Source of the DNA: Halichondria panicea
Lineage: Eukaryota > Porifera > Demospongiae > Suberitida > Halichondriidae
DNA length: 64,000 bases
Direction: 5' to 3'
NCBI RefSeq assembly: GCF_963675165.1
Contig: NC_087393.1
Location: 2,175,502-2,239,501 of the forward strand
Shown here piece by piece: positions 43,528 through 57,100 of the stretch. The notes beneath the pieces were generated by a model. It made no database searches and was not told where the DNA came from. It worked only from the letters and a program-made list of their open reading frames with translations. The translations under genes were made by a program, and so were the position numbers. How positions within the stretch are numbered: position 1 is the stretch's first letter; each line of letters begins with the position of its first letter.

Positions 43528-44360
43528 ATTCTTCGCTTAACTGAAAGAAACATCTTGGTAGTGTTTCTAAACATTGAGCCTCAATGCTTATTCCCCCCCC
43601 CCCCCCCACCAGTATGATTCACTGAATTGTTTTCAATTCGTAGTTTTGTGTAAGGTTTTAGAAAAATCATGGAATCATCACAAAGCAATAGTCGTCCCCT
43701 CCACTAGAGCCAGTATTGTTCACAATAGTTACTTGTCCTTCCAGAATCAAGTTACTAGCTATAGCTTTGATCGTAGTGCAATTGTTGTAAACAAATGTAC
43801 TGTTCTCATTATACAAAAGTATGGGATTGTCACTAAGGTGATAACTCCATTTCCTGAGGAGCATACTGTGTTGTTGTGAACATAGTTATGTTCAAAATAA
43901 CAGCTTTTCACGATTATTTTGTATAAAGGTGTTAAATGGTATGCTATTGGCATGACCAAGAAAGTGGAAACATGGATTGCTATTGCGCCATGTGCTTCTT
44001 CTGTTGTGAGATAATTGCTAATAAAATTACATCTTTCAAGGAGAATGTTTTCCACCAGTTGTGTTTTCGAAACATCCTTGATCTTCAAACTAAAGGCCGC
44101 ATTTGTGTTGTTCATAAAATCTGTGTCTGAAATATGGATGCTTTGTACTTTGATGGGTTTCAATTCTGTACATGACTCTAGTTTTTCCATTACAAACCAC
44201 CACCTTTTAAGCGTAACCTCTTTCAATTTGACAGTTTGCTAGTACTGTTACTCTCTGCTTGGTATTCTTTAGAGACTGATAACTCTTTAGAAAAACAATC
44301 ATCACATTTCCACCTTTTCCAATACTTCGACACCCCCATGAAACAATGTGCTCTTTAAAG

Positions 44361-44411
44361 TAGCCTCGACTCCAGCCCCTCGCCTTTCTCAGCGGCCTGG
44401 AATCGAGGCTA
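44361..44411. mobile_element. 51 bp micro-MITE with 9 bp duplication
   Basis: Begins TAGCCTCGACTCCAG and ends CTGGAATCGAGGCTA, flanked by TCTTTAAAG on both sides (44352-44360 and 44412-44420). Element plus duplication is 60 bp, so it added 20 codons without shifting the host frame. Confidence 0.85.
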
Positions 44412-45272
44412 TCTTTAAAGTAACATGCATTGCAAATCACTGCAATTAGAGAACCTAAGACCAATACCGTGGGACTGATCTACATTCTTTTGATATCGAT
44501 GGTAGTCAAATGTTCATTGAAAAATTCAAAAAGTGCTCTTTGTTACTGATGATCATTACAAGAAACGTAGTTGATGAAAGAACCTCCAAAGCTCTGAATG
44601 GGGTAATTTGGAATGCCAGTGTTGTGATAAAGATGAGATATCACATTCATTTGTGCGTTGATCCTGTGTATTGTTCACGGAAAACCCTCCGTTAATTTGT
44701 CACGCAGGACTATGGCACCAGTTAGCCAAACTACCTAATACTGTTCAATGTAAGTCAATGTTCATATAATTTAGAAAATACTTGTAGTAATACTGCAATC
44801 TGATAGGTCACTGAGAGGTCCATTATTTCACTTATGGACCTGAGGTCTTCTAAGTAGGTCTATTATACTGATTATGCCTACAGGCAAGATGATGTCAAGA
44901 TTAACTTGTATGGAACATGGCAACATCACACAGTTTATGTTGAAGTCATAGTAACGATGATACAGTGCATCATTAAAAATTAATTTTTTTTTAAGTTTTG
45001 CGTTCTGCAGTGCCGCTTTGCAGCTTTTATCTCTCTCTTGCTGCTACAATAGCTAGTGCTCTAGTGCAGAGCTAACTACTATGACAATAGCAACTTTTTA
45101 TTTGCAATGCGTGATTCTCAAGAAACAGAAACTGCCTTCATCAATGTGAGTTTTTTTATGTAGACTAGCCAGAGCAAAGCTTTAACGTTGCTTGAGGCTT
45201 GTAGAAAACTCTTGGTTTCAGAGTCTTCTTTGTGTTAATATAGCCTAGCTTGCTTAGCACTATTCTAAACCA

Positions 45273-45411
45273 GTTATAGGCCTTGTCAACGGTCACTATG
45301 GAGTTTTGAGACCCTCAGGCCCTTAGTAGCACCCTCGCTACGCTCGAGATGCTACAGCCTCGGGCCTTCAGGTCTCAAAACCCCATAGAGACCTTGGACT
45401 CAGTCTATAAC
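45273..45411. repeat. Inverted-repeat element with GTTTTGAGACC arms
   Basis: The left arm runs from GTTATAGGCC through CACTATGGAGTTTTGAGACC. The right arm is its approximate complement (GGTCTCAAAACCCCATAG ... CTATAAC). The centre holds a second small palindrome around CGCTACGCTCGAG. It is probably a MITE; no clear target duplication was found. Confidence 0.65.
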
Positions 45412-45659
45412 TATTATATAGAATAACATAACGAGTATAGGTAAGGATCGTTACAAATAATTGTTAAGTTGTAAAGCCTTAAGGTTGGCACCACCATTAA
45501 TATGCAGTGCATGCATGCAGATATGACATACTTGAGAAAGTTGTCACCATAATTTGAATACTTGTAGGAGCAATTGAAGATGCCGATATCATGAATAGTC
45601 AAATAATTGAATTCAACTGCAATACTCGATCCACATTGCGATACACACAACATCTACCT

Positions 45660-46133
45660 TAGTACTTTCATTAGTTAGAAGTGAGAGTGTTGTTTGTAGG
45701 AACAACATAGTACACTACTTTATTACAAGCTCCGCTCGCAAATAATGTAAAGTTAGCAAGAAAGATAAATAGAACTGCCTTCAGCTGTTGTGTGCCTTCC
45801 CATCTTATTACTCAGTCTGACCGAAAAACTTACTGTAGATATCTATAGATCTATTTTTAAAAGTTCAGTCTTGTAGACAATCGATCCGGAATCTGAAAGT
45901 AATTACCTCCATGGTGTTTTCTATATAAGGTATTAGCTATCATTGCCAAAACACTAATTTGTCATTGCTCACCGAGTCACATAATTTCGGAATGTAGATA
46001 TATTGGTACCGGAAGAACTAAAATGAATGTGAGCTATATATGTGGTCTATATAGCCTCTATACATAATTATCATGTGCACATAAATATGCATGCGTACAA
46101 TATTAAATTTTGTTTGAATCCACTCAATGGCAT
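45660..46133. other. Intergenic, no recognised gene
   Basis: AT-rich and without supported coding sequence. Confidence 0.35.
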
Positions 46134-46377
46134 GGTACCACCTAGCTGGGCGTGGCCCGGTGACTACTGTGTTATGGAATACTGCTCTGTAAGCATCATG
46201 AATAAAATTATAAACCGCATGTCCAATATTTGAGTCATGAATATCGTTATCTCAGAAATACTGCAATCTGATTGGACTGCACTTCTCAGTGCAGCACTAC
46301 AAATCCTATATAAGCGTGTCCCCCGGCCACCCGTTAGAGCAGGTGCCAGGCCACGCCCAGCTATAGCTATAGGTACC
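46134..46377. repeat. Inverted-repeat element with GGTACC / GGGCGTGGCC arms
   Basis: GGTACCACCTAGCTGGGCGTGGCC at the left recurs inverted, with an 8 bp expansion, at the right (GGCCACGCCCAGCTATAG... GGTACC). The interior has a CCTATATAAGC stretch that resembles a TATA box. It is possibly a small DNA element. Confidence 0.55.
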
Positions 46378-47045
46378 AGTGAAGAAACATTGCATTATTA
46401 TATGTGAATAGTGTATATAGCGCATCTCACTAAAGTAGAATGACTATATATATATGCGTGGTTATTTACACTCATCCAGGTGTCTCTATATAATTACCAA
46501 TAAAATGATATAGTCTATCTGCGATAGTGTAATGTTAATTGTTGCACACTTGGTATCATCAAATTGTACCTATTGATCTGATAGTATAATTATATACAAA
46601 TGTTTTTTTATAGGTAGAATAATCACTATCAGCCGATATTATGTTAGAGTAGCCAATTAGCGTTACAATTAATTAATTGCAATGGTGTCTCATAATACCC
46701 CCGTCTCAATACCCAAACCACTTTGAACACTAAATGCTAGCATTTATATAGCTGCAAACAAAGCACTGTCACTAATTTTTGTTTGCTTGCATGCATGCAA
46801 AGCCATTCGACCATACATGTAGTAGTTAGTGAACAGGCTATTTAGCTACCTCAAGATTACTACAAGACAGGGGTGTCAGAAACATTTAGATGTCACATAG
46901 TACCAACCCCCTTGTACCCTAATAATTACTTTGTAGATCTAGATCTACGTCAGGTAACTTAAGATTTGCTCTCTAACTGCCTCTAGTAATAATATAGAGA
47001 TATTCACTTTTACAGCTGCTTGCTTCTTGAAGCATATACTACTGC
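46378..47045. other. Intergenic, no recognised gene
   Basis: AT-rich with TGCATGCATGCA palindromes; nothing coding is supported. Confidence 0.35.
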
Positions 47046-47831
47046 CTAATGTGTATAATTCCGTATAACCACTGATCTCACTTGATTGCGGCATACTCGC
47101 ATCTCGATATCATTAGTCAATGAATCACCAAATTCCTTTAAAAACCACGAAGTATTGTTGAAAGAACAGCAGGTACTATTGGCTCCACAGCCAGCACCAT
47201 CCCATAATGGGATCATCCACTTACACAAAAAAATGAATTTGGTTTCCAAATCCAGTGTCACAGAAATAGCTTTAGTCATTACACACAAAATTTGGAGGCA
47301 TGATGTTAGTTTCAGCGGCGTTTGTATACAGGGGCAATTTGTAAACAGAGATCTTGCTACTTCAGTATTACCTCGGCAGCAAAAGACCAGATTGCTTGAA
47401 GTTAGACTGATAACATCAAAATAAGCATCATTTATATATACTTCTTGCTCGCGGGTATCGGGCCAAACGTATTGGTGGCAGCAAGCTGATATCCGATAAT
47501 CTTGCCACGTGCACACCTGGCTATAGCTGGTAGTAGTATGAATATGCTTCAGAGTAACCTGCTTCCTCTACAGCCCTTCTACAAACGTTCAGCCTACCAG
47601 AAACCCCGTGCCACCTCACCAAGAGTGCCAGGACATTGCACATGCACCATTCACTCTGCATGGTGTCCACATTGACAATGCGTAGCCTATACCTCCAGTA
47701 ACATTACCGCATGTTATGTTCATGTCGCAAATCCTCAACAATGGAGTGCCAGAGAGTGTTTCTAACCAGTATTTCGAATAGGCGATCGAGGATTCGCTGA
47801 CAGTAGGAAGTTGTATTTGAGTCATCGGCAC
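47046..47831 (-). pseudogene. Fragment of a secreted or surface protein gene
   Basis: Two minus-strand open pieces (47831-47616 and 47516-47046). The second includes CGANSTCCSF, then WFLKEFGDSLTNDIEMRVC, resembling a Cys-rich extracellular module that is common in sponge surface proteins, where a W...LP/D-T-x-D-x-IE(M/L)RVC segment recurs. No complete gene could be built, and the CCP gene ends upstream at 48132. It is therefore either exons of a separate gene or a remnant. Confidence 0.45.
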
Positions 47832-48131
47832 TCAGGCAAACTAGCAAATAGTAAAGTAAGGGCATGCTGTGGCAGAGGAAATTATATTACAAATACAATG
47901 CATATTGGTCTCAAAAGTTGGGACGGGACTAACATCAATCTGGGATGACATAATTATAAAAACAGGTGTTTTAAACAGCATAAATTCATACATGCACACA
48001 CACTGTGAATGTGGAACACTATAGATACTACATACAACAGTACTATATATAGATGTGCGATGAGCTTATTTTGTGGTTCATATATACTATATATACTAAC
48101 CATTTTCAGTCATGTATGGTGTTATTGATTT

Positions 48132-51100
48132 TTATGTACAAGCTGGTGCTGTTCCATTGAATTCTCCCACTGTCATATTCCCATCACCGCAAGACCTTGT
48201 CTCACTACCAATCAGAGAAAATCCTACGTCACAGCTGAAGTAAGCCTCCGTTCCAAAACTAAAGGTACCCATAGTGTTATTATTTGTACTGTAGGACACC
48301 GTTCCATTCTCAGGTACTGGCAGAGTCTCACAGGTAATAGCTGCATGTAGAATTAAGGACATACATATACAGTGTAATACAGTGGTGTAGAAAGATGTTT
48401 TGACAAAGGGGGGCTAGTGATTTGTTATGAACATGACCTGCATGTATTGAAGAAAAACTTACAGCACCGTACATGAAAATTAAGTCTTTGACTTAATTGA
48501 TTGTGTATATGTATGTACATGCAATTAATTCAGCTAGATCTTTGATCAGGTATTGTGGAACACAATTACACTATACCTTCACAAGCTGGTGATGTTCCAT
48601 TGAATTTTCCCACTGTCATATTCCCATCAACACAAGTCCTAATTGTCTCATCACCAATCAGAAAGAATCCTACGTCACAGCTGAAATAAGCCTCCGTTCC
48701 AAAACTAAAGGTACCCGTAGCGTTATTGTTTGTGCTGTAGGACACCATTCCATTTTCAGGTGCTGGCAGAGTCTCACAGGTAATAGCTGCATGTAGAATT
48801 AGGTACATGCATGCAGTGTATACATTCTGTGGCGTAGGAAGATGTTTTGACAAAAAGAGGCTAGTGATTTTATTACCAACCATGACTTGTATAACATTTA
48901 AAAGAAAAGTCTTACAGCACCGTACAAAAACCGATGCCTTTGACTTGCTCGTGTATTATATGCAATAGATCTTTGATCAGGTATTGTGGAATATAATACC
49001 TTCACAAGTTGGTGCTGTTCCATTGAATTCTCCCACTGTCATATTCCCATCACCACAAGACCTTGTCTCACTACCAACCAGAGAGAATCCTACGTCACAG
49101 CTGAAGTAAGCCTCCGTTCCAAAACTAAAGGTACCCATAGTGTTATTATTTGTACTGTAGGACACCATTCCATTCTCAGGTGCTGGCAGAGTCTCACAGG
49201 TAATAGCTGCATGTAGAATTAAGGACATACATATTCAGTGTAATACAGTGGTGTAGAAAGATGTTTTGACAAAGGGGGGCTAGTGATTTGTTATGAACAT
49301 GACCTGCATGTATTGAAGAAAACTTACAGCACCGTACATGAAAATTACGTCTTTGACTTAATTGATTGTGTATATGTATGTACATGCAATTAATTCAGCT
49401 AGATCTTTGATCAGGTATTGTGGAACATAATTATACTACCTTCACAAGCAGGTGTTGTTCCATTGAATTTTCCCATTGTCATATTCCCATCAACACAAGT
49501 CCTAATTGTCTCATCACCAATCAGAAAGAATCCTACGTCACAGCTGAAATAAGCCTCTGTTCCAAAACTAAAGGTACCCGTAGCGTTATTGTTTGTGCTG
49601 TAGGACACCATTCCATTTTCAGGTGCTGGCAGAGTCTCACAAGTAATAGCTGCATGTAGAATTAGGTACATGCATGCAGTGTATACAGTCTGTGGCGTAG
49701 GAAGATGTTTTGACAAAAAGAGGCTAGTGATTTTGCTATCGACATGACTGTATAACATTTAAAAGAAAAGTCTTATACAGCACCGTACAAAAAACGATGC
49801 CTTTGACTTGCTCGTGTATAATTATATGCAATAGATCTTCGGTCACGTATTGTGAATATAATACCTTCACAAGCTGGTGCTGTTCCATTGAATTCTCTCA
49901 CTGTCATATTCCCATCACCGCAAGACCTTGTCTCACTACCAACCAGAGAGAATCCTACGTCACAGCTGAAGTAAGCCTCTGTTCCAAAACTAAAGGTACC
50001 CATAGTGTTATTATTTGTACTGTAGGACACCATTCCATTCTCAGGTGCTGGCAGAGTCTCACAGGTAATAGCTGCATGTAGAATTAAGGACATACATATA
50101 CAGTGTAATACAGTGGTGTAGAAAGATGTTTTGACAAAGGGGGGCTAGTGATTTGTTATGAACATGACCTGCATGTATTGAAGAAAAACTTACAGCACCG
50201 TACATGAAAATTACGTCTTTGACTTAATTGATTGTGTATAATTATGTATATGTACATGCAATTAATTCAGCTAGATCTTTGATCAGGTATTGTGGAACAC
50301 AATTACACTACCTTCACAAGCTGGTGATGTTCCATTGAATTTTCCCACTGTCATATTCCCACCAACACAAGTCCTAATTGTCTCATCACCAATCAGAAAG
50401 AATCCTACGTCACAGCTGAAATAAGCCTCTGTTCCAAAACTAAAGGTACCCGTAGCGTTATTGTTTGTGCTGTAGGACACCATTCCATTTTCAGGTGCTG
50501 GCAGAGTCTCACAGGTAATAGCTGCATGTAGAATTAGGTACATGCATGCAGTGTATACAGTCTGTGGCGTAGGAAGATGTTTTGACAAAAAGAGGCTAGT
50601 GATTTTATTACCAACCATGACTGTATAACATTTAAAAGAAAAGTCTTACAGCACCGTACAAAAACCGATGCCTTTGACTTGCTCGTGTATTATATGCAAT
50701 AGATCTTTGATCAGGTATTGTGGAATATAATACCTTCACAAGTTGGTGCTGTTCCATTGAATTCTCCCACTGTCATATTCCCATCACCACAAGACCTTGT
50801 CTCACTACCAACCAGAGAGAATCCTACGTCACAGCTGAAGTAAGCCTCCGTTCCAAAACTAAAGGTACCCATAGTGTTATTATTTGTACTGTAGGACACC
50901 ATTCCATTCTCAGGTGCTGGCAGAGTCTCACAGGTAATAGCTGCATGTAGAATTAAGGACATACATATTCAGTGTAATACAGTGGTGTAGAAAGATGTTT
51001 TGACAAAGGGGGGCTAGTGATTTGTTATGAACATGACCTGCATGTATTGAAGAAAACTTACAGCACCGTACATGAAAATTACGTCTTTGACTTAATTGAT

Positions 51101-54100
51101 TGTGTATATGTATGTACATGCAATTAATTCAGCTAGATCTTTGATCAGGTATTGTGGAACATAATTATACTACCTTCACAAGCAGGTGTTGTTCCATTGA
51201 ATTTTCCCATTGTCATATTCCCATCAACACAAGTCCTAATTGTCTCATCACCAATCAGAAAGAATCCTACGTCACAGCTGAAATAAGCCTCTGTTCCAAA
51301 ACTAAAGGTACCCGTAGCGTTATTGTTTGTGCTGTAGGACACCATTCCATTTTCAGGTGCTGGCAGAGTCTCACAAGTAATAGCTGCATGTAGAATTAGG
51401 TACATGCATGCAGTGTATACAGTCTGTGGCGTAGGAAGATGTTTTGACAAAAAGAGGCTAGTGATTTTGTTATCGACATGACTGTATAACATTTAAAAGA
51501 AAAGTCTTATACAGCACCGTACAAAAAACGATGCCTTTGACTTGCTCGTGTATAATTATATGCAATAGATCTTCGGTCACGTATTGTGAATATAATACCT
51601 TCACAAGCTGGTGCTGTTCCATTGAATTCTCTCACTGTCATATTCCCATCACCGCAAGACCTTGTCTCACTACCAACCAGAGAGAATCCTACGTCACAGC
51701 TGAAGTAAGCCTCTGTTCCAAAACTAAAGGTACCCATAGTGTTATTATTTGTACTGTAGGACACCATTCCATTCTCAGGTGCTGGCAGAGTCTCACAGGT
51801 AATAGCTGCATGTAGAATTAAGGACATACATATACAGTGTAATACAGTGGTGTAGAAAGATGTTTTGACAAAGGGGGGCTAGTGATTTGTTATGAACATG
51901 ACCTGCATGTATTGAAGAAAAACTTACAGCACCGTACATGAAAATTACGTCTTTGACTTAATTGATTGTGTATAATTATGTATTGTACATGCAATTAATT
52001 CAGCTAGATCTTTGATCAGGTATTGTGGAACACAATTATACTACCTTCACAAGCTGGTGATGTTCCATTGAATTTTCCCACTGTCATATTCCCACCAACA
52101 CAAGTCCTAATTGTCTCATCACCAATCAGAAAGAATCCTGCGTCACAGCTGAAATAAGCCTCTGTTCCAAAACTAAAGGTACCCGTAGCGTTATTGTTTG
52201 TGCTGTAGGACACCATTCCATTTTCAGGTGCTGGCAGAGTCTCACAAGTAATAGCTGCATGTAGAATTAGGTACATGCATGCAGTGTATACAGTCTGTGG
52301 CGTAGGAAGATGTTTTGACAAAAAGAGGCTAGTGATTTTATTACCAACCATGACTGTATAACATTTAAAAGAAAAGTCTTACAGCACCGTACAAAAACCG
52401 ATGCCTTTGACTTGCTCGTGTATATATGCAATAGATCTTCGGTCACGTATTGTTAGAATATAATACCTTCACAAGCTGGTGCTGTTCCATTGAATTCTCC
52501 CACTGTCATATTCCCATCACCGCAAGACCTTGTCTCACTACCAACCAGAGAGAATCCTACGTCACAGCTGAAATAAGCCTCTATTCCAAAACTAAAGGTA
52601 CCCATAGTGTTATTATTTGTACTGTAGGACACCGTTCCATTCTCAGGTGCTGGCAGAGTCTCACAGGTAATAGCTGCATGTAGAATTAAGGACATACATA
52701 TACAGTGTAATTCAGTGGTGTAGAAAGATGTTTTAACAAAGGGGGGCTAGTGATTTGTTATAAACATGACCTGCATGTATTGAAGAAAAACTTACAGCAC
52801 CGTACATAAAAATTACGTCTTTGACTTAATTGATTGTGTATATGTATATACATGCAATTAATTCAGCTAGATCTTTGATCAGGTATTGTGGAACATAATT
52901 ATACTACCTTCACAAGCTGGTGTTGTTCCATTGAATTTTCCCACTGTCATATTCCCATCAACACAAGTCCTAATTGTCTCATCACCAATCAGAAAGAATC
53001 CTACGTCACAGCTGAAATAAGCCTCCGTTCCAAAACTAAAGGTACCCGTAGCGTTATTGTTTGTGCTGTAGGACACCATTCCATTTTCAGGTGCTGGCAG
53101 AGTCTCACAGGTAATAGCTGCATGTAGAATTAGGTACATGCATGCAGTGTATACAGTCTGTGGCGTAGGAAGATGTTTTGACAAAAAGAGGCTGGTGATT
53201 TTATTACCAACATGACTGTATAACATTTAAAAGAAAAGTCTTACAGTACCGTACAAAAAACGATGCCTTTGACTTGCTCGTGTATATATGCAATAGATCT
53301 TTGATCAGGTATTGTGGAATATAATACCTTCACAAGCTGGTGCTGTTCCATTGAATTCTCCCACTGTCATGTTTCCATCACCACAAGACCTTGTCTCACT
53401 ACCAACCAGAGAGAATTCTACGTCACAGCTGAAGTAAGCCTCTGTTCCAAAACTAAAGGTACCCATAGTGTTATTATTTGTACTGTAGGACACCATTCCA
53501 TTCTCAGGTGCTGGCAGAGTCTCACAGGTAATAGCTGCATGTAGAATTAAGGACATACATATACAGTGTAATACAGTGGTGTAGAAAGATGTTTTGACAA
53601 AGGGGGGCTAGTTATTTACTATGAACATGACCTGCATGTATTGCAGAAAAACTTACAGCACCGTACATAAAAATTACGTCTTTGACTTAATTGATTGTGT
53701 ATATGTATGTACATGCAATTAATTCAGCTAGATCTTTGATCAGGTATTGTGGAACATAATTATACTACCTTCACAAGCTGGTGTTGTTCCATTGAATTTT
53801 CCCACTGTCATATTCCCACCAACACAAGTCCTAATTGTCTCATCACCAATCAGAATCAGAAAGAATCCTACGTCACAGCTGAAATAAGCCTCTGTTCCAA
53901 AACTAAAGGTACCCGTAGCGTTATTGTTTGTGCTGTAGGACACCATTCCATTTTCAGGTGCTGGCAGAGTCTCACAGGTAATAGCTGCATGTAGAATTAG
54001 GTACATGCATGGCGTAGGAAGATGTTTTGACAAATAGAGGCTACTGATTTTGTTATCGACATGACTGTATAACATTTAAACGAAAAGTCTTATACAGCAC

Positions 54101-57100
54101 CGTACAAAAAACGATGCCTTTGACTTGCTTGTGTATATATGCAATAGATCTTCGGTCACGTATTGTGGAATATAATACCTTCACAAGCTGGTGCTGTTCC
54201 ATTAAATTCTCCCACTGTCATATTCCCATCACCGCAAGACCTTGTCTCACTACCAACCGGAGAGAATCCTACGTCACAGCTGAAATAAGCCTCCGTTCCA
54301 AAACTAAAGGTACCCATAGTGTTATTATTTGTACTGTAGGACACCATTCCATTCTCAGGTGCTGGCAGAGTCTCACAGGTAATAGCTGCATGTAAAATTA
54401 AGGACATACATATACAGTGTAATACAGTGGTGTAGAAAGATGTTTTGACAAAGGGGGGCTAGTGATTTGTTATGAACATGACCTGCATGTATTGAAGAAA
54501 AACTTACAGCACCGTACATGAAAATTACGTCTTTGACTTAATTGATTGTGTATAATTATGTATATGTACACGCAATTAATTCAGCTAGATCTTTGATCAG
54601 GTATTGCGGAACATAATTATACTACCTTCTACTACCTTCACAAGCTGGTGTTGTTCCATTGAATTTTCCCACTGTCATATTCCCACCAACACAAGTCCTA
54701 ATTGTCTCATCACCAATCAGAAAGAATCCTACGTCACAGCTGAAATAAGCCTCCGTTCCAAAACTAAAGGTACTCGTAGCGTTATTGTTTGTGCTGTAGG
54801 ACACCATTCCATTTTCAGGTGCTGGCAGAGTCTCACAAGTAATAGCTGCATGTAGAATTAGGTACATGCATGCAGTGTATACAGTCTGTGGCGTAGGAAG
54901 ACGTTTTGACAAAAAGAGGCTACTGATTTTGTTATCGACATGACTGTATAACATTTAAAAGAAAAGTTTTACAGCACCATACAAAAAAACGATGCCTTTG
55001 ACTTGCTCGTGTATAATTATATGCAATAGATCTTCGGTCACATATTGTGAATATAATACCTTCACAAGCTGGTGCTGTTCCATTAAATTCTCCCACTGTC
55101 ATATTCCCATCACCGCAAGACCTTGTCTCACTACCAACCAGAGAAAATCCTACGTCACAGCTAAAGTAAGCCTCCGTTCCAAAACTAAAGGTACCCATAG
55201 TGTTATTATTTGTGCTGTAGGACACCGTTCCATTCTCAGTTGCTGGCAGAGTCTCACAGGTAATAGCTGCATGTAGAATTAAGGACATACATATACAGTG
55301 TAAAACAGTGGTGTAGAAAGATGTTTTGACAAAGGGGGCTAGTGATTTGTTATGAACATGACCTGCATGTATTGAAGAAAAACTTATAGCACCGTACATG
55401 AAAATTACGTCTTTGACTTAATTGATTGTGTATATGTATGTACATGCAATTAATTCAGCTAGATCTTTGATCAGGTATTGTGGAACATAATTATACTACC
55501 TTCACAAGCAGGTGTTGTTCCATTGAATTTTCCCACTGTCATATTCCCACCAACACAAGTCCTAATTCTCTTATCACCAATCAGAAAGAATCCTACGTCA
55601 CAGCTGAAATAAGCCTCCGTTCCAAAACTAAAGGTACCCGTAGCGTTATTGTTTGTGCTGTAGGACACCATTCCATTTTCAGGTGCTGGCAGAGTCTCAC
55701 AGGTAATAGCTGCATGTAGAATTAGGTACATGTATGCAGTGTATACAGTCTGTGGCGTAGGAAGAGGCTAGTGATTTTATTACCAACATGACTGTATAAG
55801 AAAAGTCTTACAGCACCGTACAAAAAACGATGCCTTTGATATGCTCGTGTACATATGCAATAGATCTTCGGTCACGTATTGTGTATAGCGGGTAATTTTC
55901 GGGGGACAAAATTTTCGTGCTTCAGCAATATTAAGACATTTCGTGGGTAATATTTTCGTGGTTGGAGCTTGCACTGCAGGTAAAGGTAGGCAAGGTCGCT
56001 TCATTCATGGGTAAAATATTCGTGGTCAGACCTCCAACCACAAAAACGACGAATATTTTGCCCTACGAAAATTACACGCTATACGGCAGTAGAACATAAT
56101 ACCTTCACAAGCTGATGCTGTTCCATTGAATTCTCCCACTGTCATATTCCCATCACCGCAAGACCTTGTCTCACTACCAACTGGAGAGAACCCTACGTCA
56201 CAGCTGAAATAAGCCTCCGTTCCAAAACTAAAGGTACCCATAGTGTTATTATTTGTACTGTAGGACACCATTCCATTCTCAGGTGCTGGCAGAGTCTCAC
56301 AGGTAATAGCTGCATGTAGAATTAAGGACATACATATACAGTGTAATACAGTGGTGTAGAAAGATGTTTTGACAAAGGGGGGCTAGTGATTTGTTATGAA
56401 CATGACCTGCATGTATTGAAGAAAAACTTACAGCACCGTACATGAAAATTACGTCTTTGACTTAATTGATTGTGTATAATTATGTATATGTACATGCAAT
56501 TAATTCAGCTAGATCTTTGATCAGGTATTGTGGAACATAATTATACTACCTTCTACTACCTTCACAAGCTGGTGTTGTTCCATTGAATTTTCCCACTGTC
56601 ATATTCCCACCAACACAAGTCCTAATTGTCTCATCACCAATCAGAAAGAATCCTACGTCACAGCTGAAATAAGCCTCTGTTCCAAAACTAAAGGTACCCG
56701 TAGCGTTATTGTTTGTGCTGTAGGACACCATTCCATTTTCAGGTGCTGGCAGAGTCTCACAAGTAATAGCTGCATGTAGAATTAGGTACATGCATGCAGT
56801 GTATACAGTCTGTGGCGTAGGAAGACGTTTTGACAAAAAGAGGCTACTGATTTTGTTATCGACATGACTGTATAACATTTAAAAGAAAAGTTTTACAGCA
56901 CCATACAAAAAAACGATGCCTTTGACTTGCTCGTGTATAATTATATGCAATAGATCTTCGGTCACGTATTGTGAATATAATACCTTCACAAGCTGGTGCT
57001 GTTCCATTGAATTCTCCCACTGTCATATTCCCATCACCGCAAGACCTTGTCTCACTACCAACCAGAGAAAATCCTACGTCACAGCTAAAGTAAGCCTCCG

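Larger units (their letters stand above)
42707..45653 (-). pseudogene. 5' part of dead membrane protein gene (beta-helix ectodomain)
   Basis: Minus-strand fragments carry short beta-helix-like repeats (IHISDTDFMNNTNAAFSL, CNFISNYLTTEEAHGAI, CYFEHNYVHNN, LTIHDIGIFNCS). They are followed by blocks in the usual family order: a Cys-containing strand (NICICENETKNC), a VPVGQL / NNGTVPASVRALVS region and, next to the transposon, codons for FHECPFDYCN. These lie in several different frames and two tiny transposons interrupt them, so the gene is dead. The first exon was not identified; 45414-45653 may be near the start. It probably encoded a cell-surface receptor-like protein of unknown ligand. Confidence 0.7.
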
